Assembly: GCA_011754535.1 (NCBI GenBank)
Contig: JAAQVN010000001.1
Span: 4,526,001 to 4,590,000 of the forward strand
DNA: 64,000 nt
Direction of reading: 5' to 3'
From: Enterobacter asburiae
GTDB lineage: Bacteria; Pseudomonadota; Gammaproteobacteria; Enterobacterales; Enterobacteriaceae
Shown here: piece after piece, positions 17,169 to 26,089 of the stretch
Layout: the number at the start of each line of letters is the position of its first letter
Position numbering within the stretch: position 1 is the stretch's first letter
Notes under the pieces: model-generated
Databases searched by the model: none
Told to the model about the DNA's origin: nothing
What the model saw: only the letters and a program-made list of their open reading frames with translations
Translations under genes and position numbers: made by a program

Positions 17169-20102
17169 ATGCGTCACTACCTTCGTCGTTTTTTGCTTCT
17201 GGTTTTATTTTTATTCGTGATGCCTCCGGCACACAGCGAAGAATATAAGATTCTGATGCGCACCCCCATTGAGGGCATGAGTCGCTTGCCGCTCACCGAA
17301 GAGCAGGCAACGCTGCTAAAGCATATGCAAAACTTGACGGTGGGTATCACACGTTATGACGTGCCTCCTTTCGGGATGCGCAACATACGCCATGAATATG
17401 AGGGGCTGAGCGCCGACTATCTCGGCCTGGTGTCCTGGCAGCTTAATCTGCCGGTGCAGGTTAAAATGTACGACTCGCAGGAAGAGCTGTGGCAGGCGCT
17501 GGCGCGCGGTGATATCGATCTTATCCCCTCTGTCTCCGCCTTTGACGCCAACGACGCATTTATCTTCTCAACGCCCTATGCCAGCGATAAACCGGTGCTG
17601 GGGGCGAACGACCGGGATACCCAGCCTCTCGCGGACGATCTTGCTAACACCGACGTCGCGATGGTCCGGGACTACCTGCCTCTGGCACAGGTGAAAGCGG
17701 CCTATCCCAACGCGCGCTTTCGCCTGTTTGACAGCTATCAGGAAGCGCTGAGCGCCGTGGCGTTTGGGCATTCACGCGCCTATCTCGGTAACAGCTATTC
17801 GCTGAGCCGAAACTATTTAAACAATATTCATATCGATCGCATCTCGCGGCTGCCCAACCGTGAAGTGGGGTTCGCCCTGAGCCAGAATAACCCGCTGCTT
17901 AACCAGTTGATTAACGCGACCATCCGCGCGGTACCCGAAGAGGAAAAGCTGGATCTCTATCGCCGCTGGCAGCCCGATCGGGTCGATATTGCACAGGGAA
18001 CCAAGTCGCTGGTCTTTACCGACCAGGAGAAAGCGTGGATCGCCCGGCATCCGGTGGTGAACGTGCTCATCTACAGCCAGGATAATGCCGCCCCGGTCTC
18101 CTTTATCGATAACAAGGGGATGCTGCGCGGGGTAGTGGCGGATCTCTTCTCCGTGGTGTCATTGCGCACCGGCTTGCGCTTTAGCTTTGAGACCGGCAAT
18201 ACCACCGATGATTTGATAGCCCAGGTCAACCACGGGCAGGCTGACATGCTCGCGTCAGTGACGCCGAGCGAGGCGCGCAAGGGTCAGGTCCTCTTCACGC
18301 GGCCCTACTTACGCAGCGCGTTTGCTCTTGCCACATCATCCTCACGTAACGACATTAACACGCTGGCCGACCTGCGCGGCAAACGCCTGGCGCTGGTGAA
18401 AAACATCGGCGTGGAGCAGCTGGTGCGCGAACGTTACCCGGAGATCAAAATAGTTCACGTGGGCAATGAATCGCAGCTGCTCGCCAGCATCACCAACGGC
18501 GATGCCGACGCGGCAATAGGTATTCTGGTGATGACGGATTACCAGATCTACACCAATTTTCAGGACAAGCTGAAGGTGGTTTCGATTGTTGGCGACTCCC
18601 CCGCCTGGATCTCCTTTGGCGTTGGCCTGGCAAGCCCGGAACTGCAGAGCATTCTGGATAAAGTCCTGCTGAGTATCTCACCCATTGAGATGGAAAACCT
18701 GGCGAACCGCTGGCGACCCAACGAGCTGGTGGTGGTCGACAGCTTCTGGTATCGCTATCGCGAAGTGCTGATTGCCACGGGTGTCTTCAGCGCCGTTCTG
18801 GTGCTGTTAGCGCTGGGATGGGCGCTCTATTTACGTCGGCAGATTGTGCGTAAAGCGGCGCTGCGCAGGCAACTGAACGAGCAGCTCACCCAGCTGCGCG
18901 AGATGCTGACCGAACGTGAATCGCTGCTGGCGGAACTGAGCGAGGCGAAAGATCGCGCCGAAGACTCTAACCGGGCAAAATCGGTGTTCCTGTCAACCAT
19001 GAGCCATGAGATCCGCACCCCGATGAACGCCATTATCGGCATGCTGGACATCGTTCTGAAAAAAGGGCGCAAGGGCGAGCACGATCTTCAGGCGCTGGAA
19101 GTCGCCTACGACTCGGCAGAGGGTCTGGTGGGGTTGATTGGCGATATCCTGGATATCTCCCGTATCGAGGGAGGGCATCTCGATTTTAACCCGGAACCCG
19201 TGCAGTTCGGCAAACTCATCGACAACATGATGCGGGTGTTCCAGGGCGTGGCGATAGAAAAAAATATCCAGTTGAATAAGGTCTTCCCGGCAGAGGCGCT
19301 GTATGAGGTCTATGCCGACCCGCTGCGTATTAAGCAGGTGCTCTCCAACCTGCTCAGCAACGCCATCAAGTTTACCGACCGCGGCAGCGTGACGCTGACC
19401 TTATCGCAGCGTGAGGAGCCCGGCACCGATAACATCCAGTTTGTCATTGAGGTGCAGGACAGCGGTATCGGTATTGATGCCAGCCAGCAGGCCGCACTCT
19501 TTAAGCCATTCAGCCAGGCGGACAATCGTCGGGCGGGCACCGGCCTTGGGTTATATATCAGCCGAACCATCTGTGAAAGCATGAATGGCACGCTCACGCT
19601 CGCCAGCGAAAAGCATGTCGGTACCACCGTCAGGGCGACCTTCTCCCTGCCTAAAGTTACCCGTGCCGTTACGCCCCGTGCCCAGCCTGATGCGGAAGAT
19701 GAAAAGTTACCGGCGCTTAACGTGCTGGTGGTGGATGACAATCCCGCAAACCGCATCCTGTTGGCCAAACAGCTGGCCTGGCTGGGGCAGCACGCGCATC
19801 TGGCTTCCGGTGGCGATGAGGCCCTCAAAATCTGGGCCGATACTGCCTTTGATGTGGTTATCACCGACTGCAATATGCCGGGCATCAACGGTTATCAGCT
19901 AACGGGCATGATGCGTAACGCTGAGCGTGAGCAGGGCCGGACACCGGCATGGATTATTGGTTTTACCGCCAATGCGATGCATGAGATTAAGGAACGGTGT
20001 TTACAAGCGGGAATGAACGATTGTCTGTTTAAGCCGTGCTCTATCAGCGATCTGGCGACGGCGCTGCGTAACAGTACTTCTTGCCGGGTGGCGCTGCGCT
20101 GA
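17169..20102 (+). CDS. EvgS-like hybrid sensor histidine kinase without HPt (HK2)
   Basis: 977-aa inner-membrane hybrid kinase. In order: signal peptide (1-23); two periplasmic solute-binding-like domains (about 50-270 and 285-520); membrane segment (about 532-555); coiled coil (about 565-605) with no PAS domain; H-box STMSHEIRTPMN (His613); N-box NLLSNAIKFTD (about 727-737); G1 DSGIG (764); G2 GTGLGLYIS (790); receiver domain with DD near 856, Asp900 in ITDCNMPGINGYQ and FKP at 954-956. All catalytic boxes are canonical, but the protein ends 20 residues after the receiver, so the HPt domain of EvgS-type kinases is missing. The last codons (SCRVALR) and the stop are part of a REP element. A separate HPt is needed; HK1 has one. 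Confidence 0.92.
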   Translation: MRHYLRRFLLLVLFLFVMPPAHSEEYKILMRTPIEGMSRLPLTEEQATLLKHMQNLTVGITRYDVPPFGMRNIRHEYEGLSADYLGLVSWQLNLPVQVKMYDSQEELWQALARGDIDLIPSVSAFDANDAFIFSTPYASDKPVLGANDRDTQPLADDLANTDVAMVRDYLPLAQVKAAYPNARFRLFDSYQEALSAVAFGHSRAYLGNSYSLSRNYLNNIHIDRISRLPNREVGFALSQNNPLLNQLINATIRAVPEEEKLDLYRRWQPDRVDIAQGTKSLVFTDQEKAWIARHPVVNVLIYSQDNAAPVSFIDNKGMLRGVVADLFSVVSLRTGLRFSFETGNTTDDLIAQVNHGQADMLASVTPSEARKGQVLFTRPYLRSAFALATSSSRNDINTLADLRGKRLALVKNIGVEQLVRERYPEIKIVHVGNESQLLASITNGDADAAIGILVMTDYQIYTNFQDKLKVVSIVGDSPAWISFGVGLASPELQSILDKVLLSISPIEMENLANRWRPNELVVVDSFWYRYREVLIATGVFSAVLVLLALGWALYLRRQIVRKAALRRQLNEQLTQLREMLTERESLLAELSEAKDRAEDSNRAKSVFLSTMSHEIRTPMNAIIGMLDIVLKKGRKGEHDLQALEVAYDSAEGLVGLIGDILDISRIEGGHLDFNPEPVQFGKLIDNMMRVFQGVAIEKNIQLNKVFPAEALYEVYADPLRIKQVLSNLLSNAIKFTDRGSVTLTLSQREEPGTDNIQFVIEVQDSGIGIDASQQAALFKPFSQADNRRAGTGLGLYISRTICESMNGTLTLASEKHVGTTVRATFSLPKVTRAVTPRAQPDAEDEKLPALNVLVVDDNPANRILLAKQLAWLGQHAHLASGGDEALKIWADTAFDVVITDCNMPGINGYQLTGMMRNAEREQGRTPAWIIGFTANAMHEIKERCLQAGMNDCLFKPCSISDLATALRNSTSCRVALR

Positions 20103-20177
20103 CCCGGCCTACAATCGACAATAATATCAATTAATTGAACGATTTATTGTAGGCCCGTGCAAGCGTAGCGCCGCCGG
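20083..20177. repeat. REP pair (BIME-like) at the HK2-response regulator junction
   Basis: GCCGGGTGGCGCTGCGCTGA followed by CCCGGCCTACAA (20083-20114) faces TTGTAGGCCCGTGCAAGCGT continuing to GCCGCCGG (20147-20177). Both are typical enterobacterial REP units in opposite orientation. The first contains the stop codon of HK2. The response regulator gene ends 8 bp beyond the second. Confidence 0.8.
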
Positions 20178-20184
20178 ACAACAC

Positions 20185-20871
20185 TCACAGCAGTTGGTCG
20201 TGCCAGAGGAACAGCTCAGGGTCGGTCTTCACGCCCAGCTTTTTCATTGCGGATTTCTTCTGGCCGCTAACCGTTTTGCGGCTCCGGCTGAACTTCTCAG
20301 AAATTTGCAGCACCGACATACCGGAAAGGAAAAGGCGTAACACCTCCAGTTCCCGGGCAGAAAGCTGGTCCAGACGGCCAATGCCGTCAATTACATGCTG
20401 TTCATCTTCAGCGTCACCGGATGCAGATGGCTCGGAAATAAGATAAAACTCCTTCTCCATGCTTTCGGAAAGGCAGATATGCCCAGCCGCCACGCGGCGC
20501 ACGGCATCCACCACTTCCGAGGCGTCACGGCTTTTGCCGATATGCCCGCGCACGCCTGCCTTCAGCGCCATACGAACAATGGCGGTATTTTCCAGCGTCG
20601 ATGAGATCAAAATTTTCAGCCAGGGAAAATTGCTCATTAACTGCTTAATCATCGGCAATCCGTCAATGTCTTCATCCCCGAGCAAATAGTCGAGGATAAG
20701 CACATCAATCCGGTTGGTACGTAAAAAGTTAATCAGATCAATGCGGCTGGCAAAGCTGCCCTTCAGTTCGAAATCCGGCTCCTGGCTGAAAATAATTTCC
20801 AGCCCTTTGCGGACAATCGGATGATCGTCGAGTAAGGCGATATAAATTTTCTTTCCTGAATACTGATTCAT
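20185..20871 (-). CDS. RcsB-like LuxR-family response regulator (RR1)
   Basis: 228-aa two-domain response regulator. The receiver domain has the acidic pair LLDDHP (Asp15, Asp16), phosphoacceptor Asp61 in LILDYLLG, and Lys113 in HIGKSRD. The C-terminal HTH reads LSARELEVLRLFLSGMSVLQ, then SRSRKTVSGQKKSAMKKLGV, very close to RcsB's KTISSQKKSAMMKLGV. The start is ATG at 20871 (MNQYSGKK), preceded by AGAGAG; the frame extends 23 codons upstream without family sequence. It is the last gene after the TolC-like gene (50-bp gap), so it is probably co-transcribed with the secretion system and could act back on the island's operators. Partner kinases are probably HK1 and HK2. Confidence 0.88.
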   Translation of the reverse strand: MNQYSGKKIYIALLDDHPIVRKGLEIIFSQEPDFELKGSFASRIDLINFLRTNRIDVLILDYLLGDEDIDGLPMIKQLMSNFPWLKILISSTLENTAIVRMALKAGVRGHIGKSRDASEVVDAVRRVAAGHICLSESMEKEFYLISEPSASGDAEDEQHVIDGIGRLDQLSARELEVLRLFLSGMSVLQISEKFSRSRKTVSGQKKSAMKKLGVKTDPELFLWHDQLL

Positions 20872-20921
20872 CTGCACTCTCTTTCTGTGCCTGCTGTGTG
20901 GGTCATTATAAAAATGGCTGA

Positions 20922-22382
20922 TTACTGCTTTCTCAGCCACTGCAATAATGTTCCCGCACTGGCATAACTACGAAAAATAGCAGCGTAAGCGTCAAAGCGG
21001 TTGGTGGCTTCTGCAACCTGGTTACCGTAATAATCACTTTCTGCACTCAGCACATCCAGCAGGGTTCGTCTGCCAAGGTGGTACCATTGATCGAAGAAAT
21101 CATGGCGAATGCGATCGGATTCAAAGGCTAAGTCATGGTACAACTCAGCGCGTTCCAGCATGCTGCGGGCGTCCTGATCCGCCGCGCGCACGCGGTTATC
21201 CAAATCGCGTAACTGTTTTTCTATAGTTTCTCTGCTGGCGTCCGCACGACGCGCAGCAGAGAGCTCAGCGGCTCGCTGAGAACCGCCGCGGAAAATCGGC
21301 CAGCTCACGTTCACACCCGTCTCCCAGGACTGTTCACGCCCCAGTTCGTCACGCCCGGTGCTTTTGCCCACGTTCCAGGTCACTGTCGGGTAAGAGGCCG
21401 AGCGCGCGACATCCGCATCCGCCAGCGCCGACGCGGTTTCCGCCTTAGCTTGCCGAATTGTCGGATGGCTGTCGATGGCCGACAGTTGTGTCGTCAACTC
21501 TCCCGGCTTAAGGTTCCAGGCGGTCGCTGCGGGCAGAGGCACTTTTTTGTCCCCCAGCAGACGGTTAAGAGTGATTTCAATATCACGAGCCCGCGAAACC
21601 GCCGTGTCCAGAGATGATTGCGCCTGAAGCAAGCGCCCCCGAGCCTGCGTCAGCTCGCTGCGGCGCCCCTGATCGACCTTCACGATCCCGTCCAGCATGC
21701 TGACCAGCTCATTCATGCGGGCCACATACTTTTGGCTCAGGCTGATGATCTGGCGCTGCTTGCTCAGTTCGATGAGCGCGCTGCTGACCTGCCAGGCGAT
21801 ATCTTCCGCCTGGGCATCGACGTTATTTTTCGCCGCGTCATGCAGGGCTTCACGGCTTTTGATGGTGTTACTGGTGCGGCCAAAATCGAGCAGTGTGGTC
21901 GCCATATTCACGGTGACCGCCGGTCGGCTGTCGCTGTAGCGACGCTCACCACCACCAAACTGATAACTTTTGGAACGGGTGCCGACATCAATCTGCGGCC
22001 AGCGCTGGCCTTTCGCTTCGTCAACATTCGCTTCTGCCGCTTCAGTATTATAATTCGCGCCACGCACTTCGGGGCTGATACTCAGCGCGGTATTCACCGC
22101 ATCATTAAACAGGGCGCGAATTTCCCTTTCGCTGGGTGCGCGGGCCGTAATATCACGTTTCGGCGCGGCGGCCGCGTGTGTCACCGGCGCCTGCTCCACT
22201 AACGGCGCAGCGGGTGCGGGCGGTGTCGAGGCCATCACCATGCGAGATTTTACCGCAGGGTCTACAGGCGCAAAGGCTAATAAGCCGTCACTATTTGCTG
22301 CACTTTTAGCCGATGCCAGGCAAGCCGCGGCCGTTAACAGCGCCGCCAGGCGGCGCTGCATAAAAATAGAGTTACTTTTCAT
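20922..22382 (-). CDS. TolC-family outer membrane channel of the type I secretion system
   Basis: 486-aa outer-membrane factor. A signal peptide (about 1-29, ending near AKSAAN) is followed by a Pro/Ala-rich linker (about 45-80) and then two helical repeats of the outer membrane efflux family, with long heptad helices (for example NVDEAKGQRWPQIDVG and LLDVLSAESDYYGNQVAEATN). It forms the export duct that joins the ABC-HlyD complex in the inner membrane. It begins 1 bp after the HlyD-like stop, within the same operon. It corresponds to the LapE/BapB role. Confidence 0.92.
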   Translation of the reverse strand: MKSNSIFMQRRLAALLTAAACLASAKSAANSDGLLAFAPVDPAVKSRMVMASTPPAPAAPLVEQAPVTHAAAAPKRDITARAPSEREIRALFNDAVNTALSISPEVRGANYNTEAAEANVDEAKGQRWPQIDVGTRSKSYQFGGGERRYSDSRPAVTVNMATTLLDFGRTSNTIKSREALHDAAKNNVDAQAEDIAWQVSSALIELSKQRQIISLSQKYVARMNELVSMLDGIVKVDQGRRSELTQARGRLLQAQSSLDTAVSRARDIEITLNRLLGDKKVPLPAATAWNLKPGELTTQLSAIDSHPTIRQAKAETASALADADVARSASYPTVTWNVGKSTGRDELGREQSWETGVNVSWPIFRGGSQRAAELSAARRADASRETIEKQLRDLDNRVRAADQDARSMLERAELYHDLAFESDRIRHDFFDQWYHLGRRTLLDVLSAESDYYGNQVAEATNRFDAYAAIFRSYASAGTLLQWLRKQ

Positions 22383-22383
22383 A

Positions 22384-23619
22384 TTAACGCTCGCGGAACG
22401 CTTCCTTCGCTTTGAAGATAGGTTTCAACAGGTAATCGAGAATGGTTTTTTCACCGGTGCGGATTTCAACCGTGGCAATCATGCCGGGAATGATAGGCAG
22501 AGATTTACCGCCCGCATTCAGCGTGCTGCTGTCAGTTAATACCATCACCCGGTAATAGGTGTCGTCAGGGCGGCCGGCGGCAGCTTTGGCGTCATCCTTC
22601 AGCGTATCCGGGCTGACCAGAGACACGTGCCCTTTCAGGCCACCGTAGATGCCGAAATCGTATGCGGTGATTTTCACCATTGCCGGTAATCCGGCATGCA
22701 GGAAGGCGACGTCAGACGGTTTGATTTTCCCTTCAACCAGCAGCTGGTCTTCCAGCGGCACGATTTCCATAATGTGTTCACCGGGCTGGATAACGCCGCC
22801 GATGGTGGTGACACGCACGTTTTTCACGGTGCCTTTTACCAGCGCGGAGATGGTTGTCCGGCTCACCACGTCGGCACGTCCTGTCAGGCTCTCTTCGGCC
22901 TGCACCAGATCCAGCTCCTGGCGAATCAGCTCGGCGTTGGCATCCGCCTGATAGCGGTTACGACGCTCGACAATTTGCGATTGCAGGTCATTCGCCTGAC
23001 GACGCATACGCAGCAGCTCCACTTCTGAGAGCAGGCCGCGCGCGGCCAGCGGCTCGGACATGGCAATTTCGTTTTGCGCCAGGCGGTAGCTTTTCTCGAG
23101 CGAGGCCACCCCTTCTTCCAGCGCCTGTTTGCGGCTGTTGTAGGCGCGGGTTTCCAGGTCCACTTCGGAAGGGTACTGTTTCACCCGGTCGCTAAACGTC
23201 AGCGGCAGGCCGTAGGCCTCTGCACGCAGGCGGTTAACGGTCGCTTCCAGCGCCACCACTTTACGCAGCGTCTCCTGATAGCTGGACTGGGCGCGGGTCG
23301 GGTCTATTTTCAGCAGTACCTGCCCCGGCTCAACAATGTCGCCCTCACGGACGTTCAGCTCTTCGAGAATCCCGCCCTCCAGGCTCTGGATAATTTGCTC
23401 GCGGCTTTTCGAGACGATTTTCGCGTCGCCTTTGGTGATCTCTTCCACCTTGGCGAAATGCGCCCAGGTTAAAAACCCGACGAACACCACCAGAATCAGC
23501 CATAGCACCAGGCGCGACTTTGGCGTGGTCTGGGAGAATAGCGCTTCCTGGATATCGCTCATCCAGGCGGCATCACGCGCGGATAATGCCTTGCTGTTGT
23601 TACGTTTTAAGAATTTCAT
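22384..23619 (-). CDS. HlyD-family type I secretion membrane fusion protein
   Basis: 411-aa periplasmic adaptor. A cytoplasmic N-terminus is followed by one membrane segment (about 38-60), a half-lipoyl domain (EQIIQSLEGGILEELNVREGD), long alpha-helical hairpin (about 105-250) and the second lipoyl/beta-barrel part (ISALVKGTVKNVRVTTIGGVIQPGEH), with the family C-terminus PIIPGMIATVEIRTGEKTILDYLLKP. It links the ABC transporter to the TolC-like channel. Its ATG overlaps the stop of the ABC gene by 4 bp, so the two are coupled. Confidence 0.95.
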   Translation of the reverse strand: MKFLKRNNSKALSARDAAWMSDIQEALFSQTTPKSRLVLWLILVVFVGFLTWAHFAKVEEITKGDAKIVSKSREQIIQSLEGGILEELNVREGDIVEPGQVLLKIDPTRAQSSYQETLRKVVALEATVNRLRAEAYGLPLTFSDRVKQYPSEVDLETRAYNSRKQALEEGVASLEKSYRLAQNEIAMSEPLAARGLLSEVELLRMRRQANDLQSQIVERRNRYQADANAELIRQELDLVQAEESLTGRADVVSRTTISALVKGTVKNVRVTTIGGVIQPGEHIMEIVPLEDQLLVEGKIKPSDVAFLHAGLPAMVKITAYDFGIYGGLKGHVSLVSPDTLKDDAKAAAGRPDDTYYRVMVLTDSSTLNAGGKSLPIIPGMIATVEIRTGEKTILDYLLKPIFKAKEAFRER

Positions 23620-25874
23620 GCGCTGGCCTCCACGGGCTGTTTTCCTGTAGCGGCTTTTGCAGGGGTACTGTCGTTTGCGGGTGCGCCGTTAAGAGCGGCC
23701 AGCACCTGCTGTTTAGGACCATCGGCCACAATTTTGCCGTCATCAATAATGACCATGCGATCGACCAGCGCCAGAAGCGACGGGCGATGGGTAACCACCA
23801 CCAGCGTGTGTCCGGCGGTCGCGACTTTCAGGTGTTGTAAGAAAAGGGCTTCCGTCTGGGAATCCATCGCGCTGGTCGGTTCATCCAGCAGCAAGAGATT
23901 CGGTTTCGCCAGCAGCGTACGCGCCAGTGATACCAGCTGACGCTGACCGCCGGACAAACTGTTGCCCTGCTCGCCAACAGGCATGTGGATACCGCGCGGG
24001 TGACGCGCCGCAATCTGATCCAGCCCCGTCAGACGCAGCACGTGCAGGAATTCATCAGAGGAGGCGTTCTGACGGCCAATCATAATGTTTTCACGCAGGG
24101 TGCCGTAAAAGAGGCGCGCTTCCTGGCCGACAAAGCCCACATTATTACGCCAGTCGGAGGGCTCAATCTGGTTCACATCCAGACCGCTGCTGAAGAGCTG
24201 CCCTTTCACCGGGGTGTAAAGGCGCGCGATGATGCGCAGCAGGGTCGATTTACCGCTGCCAATCTTGCCGACAATCGCCACGCGCTCGCCCGGCTTGATC
24301 GTCAGGTTGACGCCCTTGAGGATCTCCGGGTTTGGCTGCATCGGCGGCGCCGGATAGGAGAAGGTCACGCCTTTCAGCTCAATATCACCATTCAGCTCAG
24401 GCTGTTTGATGTAATCAATGTCGCTGCTGCGATCGGTCGGGTGTTCCATCAGTCTGTTCAGCGAGCCCAGCGCGGCTTTCGCTTGCTGATAACGCACGGC
24501 TAAACCAATCACCTGGCTTAATGGCGCGGTCACGCGACCCGCCAGCATTACGGTACCGATCAGCGCACCCTGGGTCAGGTTACCGGCATCGATCAGGTAT
24601 ACACCGGTGACAATCAGCATCACCGTCTGCAGCTGCTGCAGGAAACTCACCGAGTTCATCGCCAGCGTCGAATAATGTTTTGACGCCGCCGCGCTGGAAG
24701 ATTGCATGGCGCTGAATTTCTGCCAGCGGCTCTGCATCCAGGATTCACCGCCGACCGATTTCAGGGTTTCCATGCCTTCAATGGATTCAATCAGTACGCC
24801 CTGCTTTAACGAGGCTTCCTGCAGGCTGGCTTTCATTACCTTCGCCAGCGGCCACTGGATAAGCAGGCTGACGATCAGGATCATCGGCAACATCAGCATC
24901 GGAATAAAGGCCAGCGTACCGCCGATGGCAAAAATAATGCCGATAAACAGCAGCACAAAAGGTAAGTCGGCAATGGCCGCCAGGGTGGCTGATGAGACGA
25001 AGTCACGCACGGATTCAAACTCGCGCAGCTGGTTGGCAAACGAGCCGGAAGAGGCCGGTTTATGCTCCATTTTGACCGCCAGCGACTGACGGAACAGAAC
25101 GCTGCCGACAATCAAATCCGCTTTCTTGCCGGCGGTGTCGAGCAGATGCGCCCGCACGGTACGGGTAATGGCCTCAAAGACCATAGCCACCAGTACGCCA
25201 GCCGCCAGCGACCAGAGCGTCGTAAAGGCCTGGTTAGGGATAACGCGGTCATACACGTTCATGGTGAAGAATACCGTTGCCAGCGCGAGCACGTTGACCA
25301 GCACCGACGCCAGCGCCGCGCTGCGGTAGTAGCTTCGATAGCGCCACAGGGTACTGAACAGCCAGTGACCTTTTGGTTGCGGCGGCGCGATATCGCTGAC
25401 CCGGCTGTCAATGCGCGCAGTTGGTTTCGCCGCAATGGCATAACCGACATACAGCTCGCTGAGCGCCTCATGGTTCAGCTCAACCGGCTCGTCGCCCACT
25501 TCCGGCATGATCAGGGAGTAGAACAGATCCCATTTATCGTCGGCATTTTTACGACGCTCGCGCGCAAGCAGCACCATGCCGCCCGCACCTTTGCGCAGCA
25601 GAATCATGGGGAAAACCTGCTCGGGCAGTTCCGCACTATTACGCTTGATGAGCCCCCCGGTGATACCGGCATTTTTAAGCGCATCAAGCGCTAAAGAGGG
25701 TGTGAGAGTTTGTTCAACAGGCAGACCAGCCAGCAAGACATCGTCGCTCTTACCCAGACCATAATGATCGGACAGCCAGGCAATGCTTCTGAGCAGAGTG
25801 TCGTCATTGAGTCGGGTATCACGGGCGATAGTGTGCAGCTGTTCCTCCTGGGTATTGGCCATTGAGGATTCCAT
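23616..25874 (-). CDS. Type I secretion ABC permease/ATPase, LapB-like with inactive C39-like domain
   Basis: 752-aa inner-membrane exporter. Residues about 20-150 form a C39-peptidase-like domain lacking the catalytic Cys (LLRSIAWLSDHYGLGKSDD), as in exporters of substrates without a cleaved leader. Next come a six-helix ABC membrane domain (about 175-460) and the nucleotide-binding domain with Walker A GKIGSGKST, signature NSLSGGQRQ, Walker B LLLLDEP and H-loop VTHRPS. It most resembles exporters of giant adhesins (LapB, LssB class). It opens the ABC-HlyD-TolC-RR1 unit; a candidate operator lies about 110 bp upstream. An ATG four codons in (25862) is an equally good start. Confidence 0.94.
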   Translation of the reverse strand: MESSMANTQEEQLHTIARDTRLNDDTLLRSIAWLSDHYGLGKSDDVLLAGLPVEQTLTPSLALDALKNAGITGGLIKRNSAELPEQVFPMILLRKGAGGMVLLARERRKNADDKWDLFYSLIMPEVGDEPVELNHEALSELYVGYAIAAKPTARIDSRVSDIAPPQPKGHWLFSTLWRYRSYYRSAALASVLVNVLALATVFFTMNVYDRVIPNQAFTTLWSLAAGVLVAMVFEAITRTVRAHLLDTAGKKADLIVGSVLFRQSLAVKMEHKPASSGSFANQLREFESVRDFVSSATLAAIADLPFVLLFIGIIFAIGGTLAFIPMLMLPMILIVSLLIQWPLAKVMKASLQEASLKQGVLIESIEGMETLKSVGGESWMQSRWQKFSAMQSSSAAASKHYSTLAMNSVSFLQQLQTVMLIVTGVYLIDAGNLTQGALIGTVMLAGRVTAPLSQVIGLAVRYQQAKAALGSLNRLMEHPTDRSSDIDYIKQPELNGDIELKGVTFSYPAPPMQPNPEILKGVNLTIKPGERVAIVGKIGSGKSTLLRIIARLYTPVKGQLFSSGLDVNQIEPSDWRNNVGFVGQEARLFYGTLRENIMIGRQNASSDEFLHVLRLTGLDQIAARHPRGIHMPVGEQGNSLSGGQRQLVSLARTLLAKPNLLLLDEPTSAMDSQTEALFLQHLKVATAGHTLVVVTHRPSLLALVDRMVIIDDGKIVADGPKQQVLAALNGAPANDSTPAKAATGKQPVEASA

Positions 25875-25979
25875 AATTCGCGTGTTCCTGGTTGTTAAAA
25901 GACAGTTAAATCAAAAAGATAAAATGACTTTTTGAGATGAATTAGGAATATTCTGTCACGCGGAATGGTCTTGCCTTAA

Positions 25980-25993
25980 TGAGACCTGTCTCA
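25980..25993. promoter_or_regulatory. Perfect palindrome TGAGAC-CT-GTCTCA, candidate operator of the secretion operon
   Basis: Six-base arms with a 2-base spacer, about 106 bp before the ABC gene start. A GGTCTTG half-site lies at 25967-25973. Variant of the AAGAC-NN-GTCTT pattern of the island. Confidence 0.45.
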
Positions 25994-26056
25994 ATGGAAC
26001 TGGTTATTTTTTGTCACGAATCAGGTTTTAGAGAGGAAACAGGGGGAAAAGATGGT

Positions 26057-26077
26057 GCCCTCCCGTTACGGGAAGGC
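26057..26077 (-). terminator. Candidate terminator after the OmpA-domain gene
   Basis: GCC(C)TCCCG/CGGGA(A)GGC around TTA, 12 bp after the stop on the minus strand, followed by CACCATCTTTTCCCC. It would separate the adhesin unit from the secretion unit. Confidence 0.5.
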
Positions 26078-26089
26078 AGGGTTTAGCGA

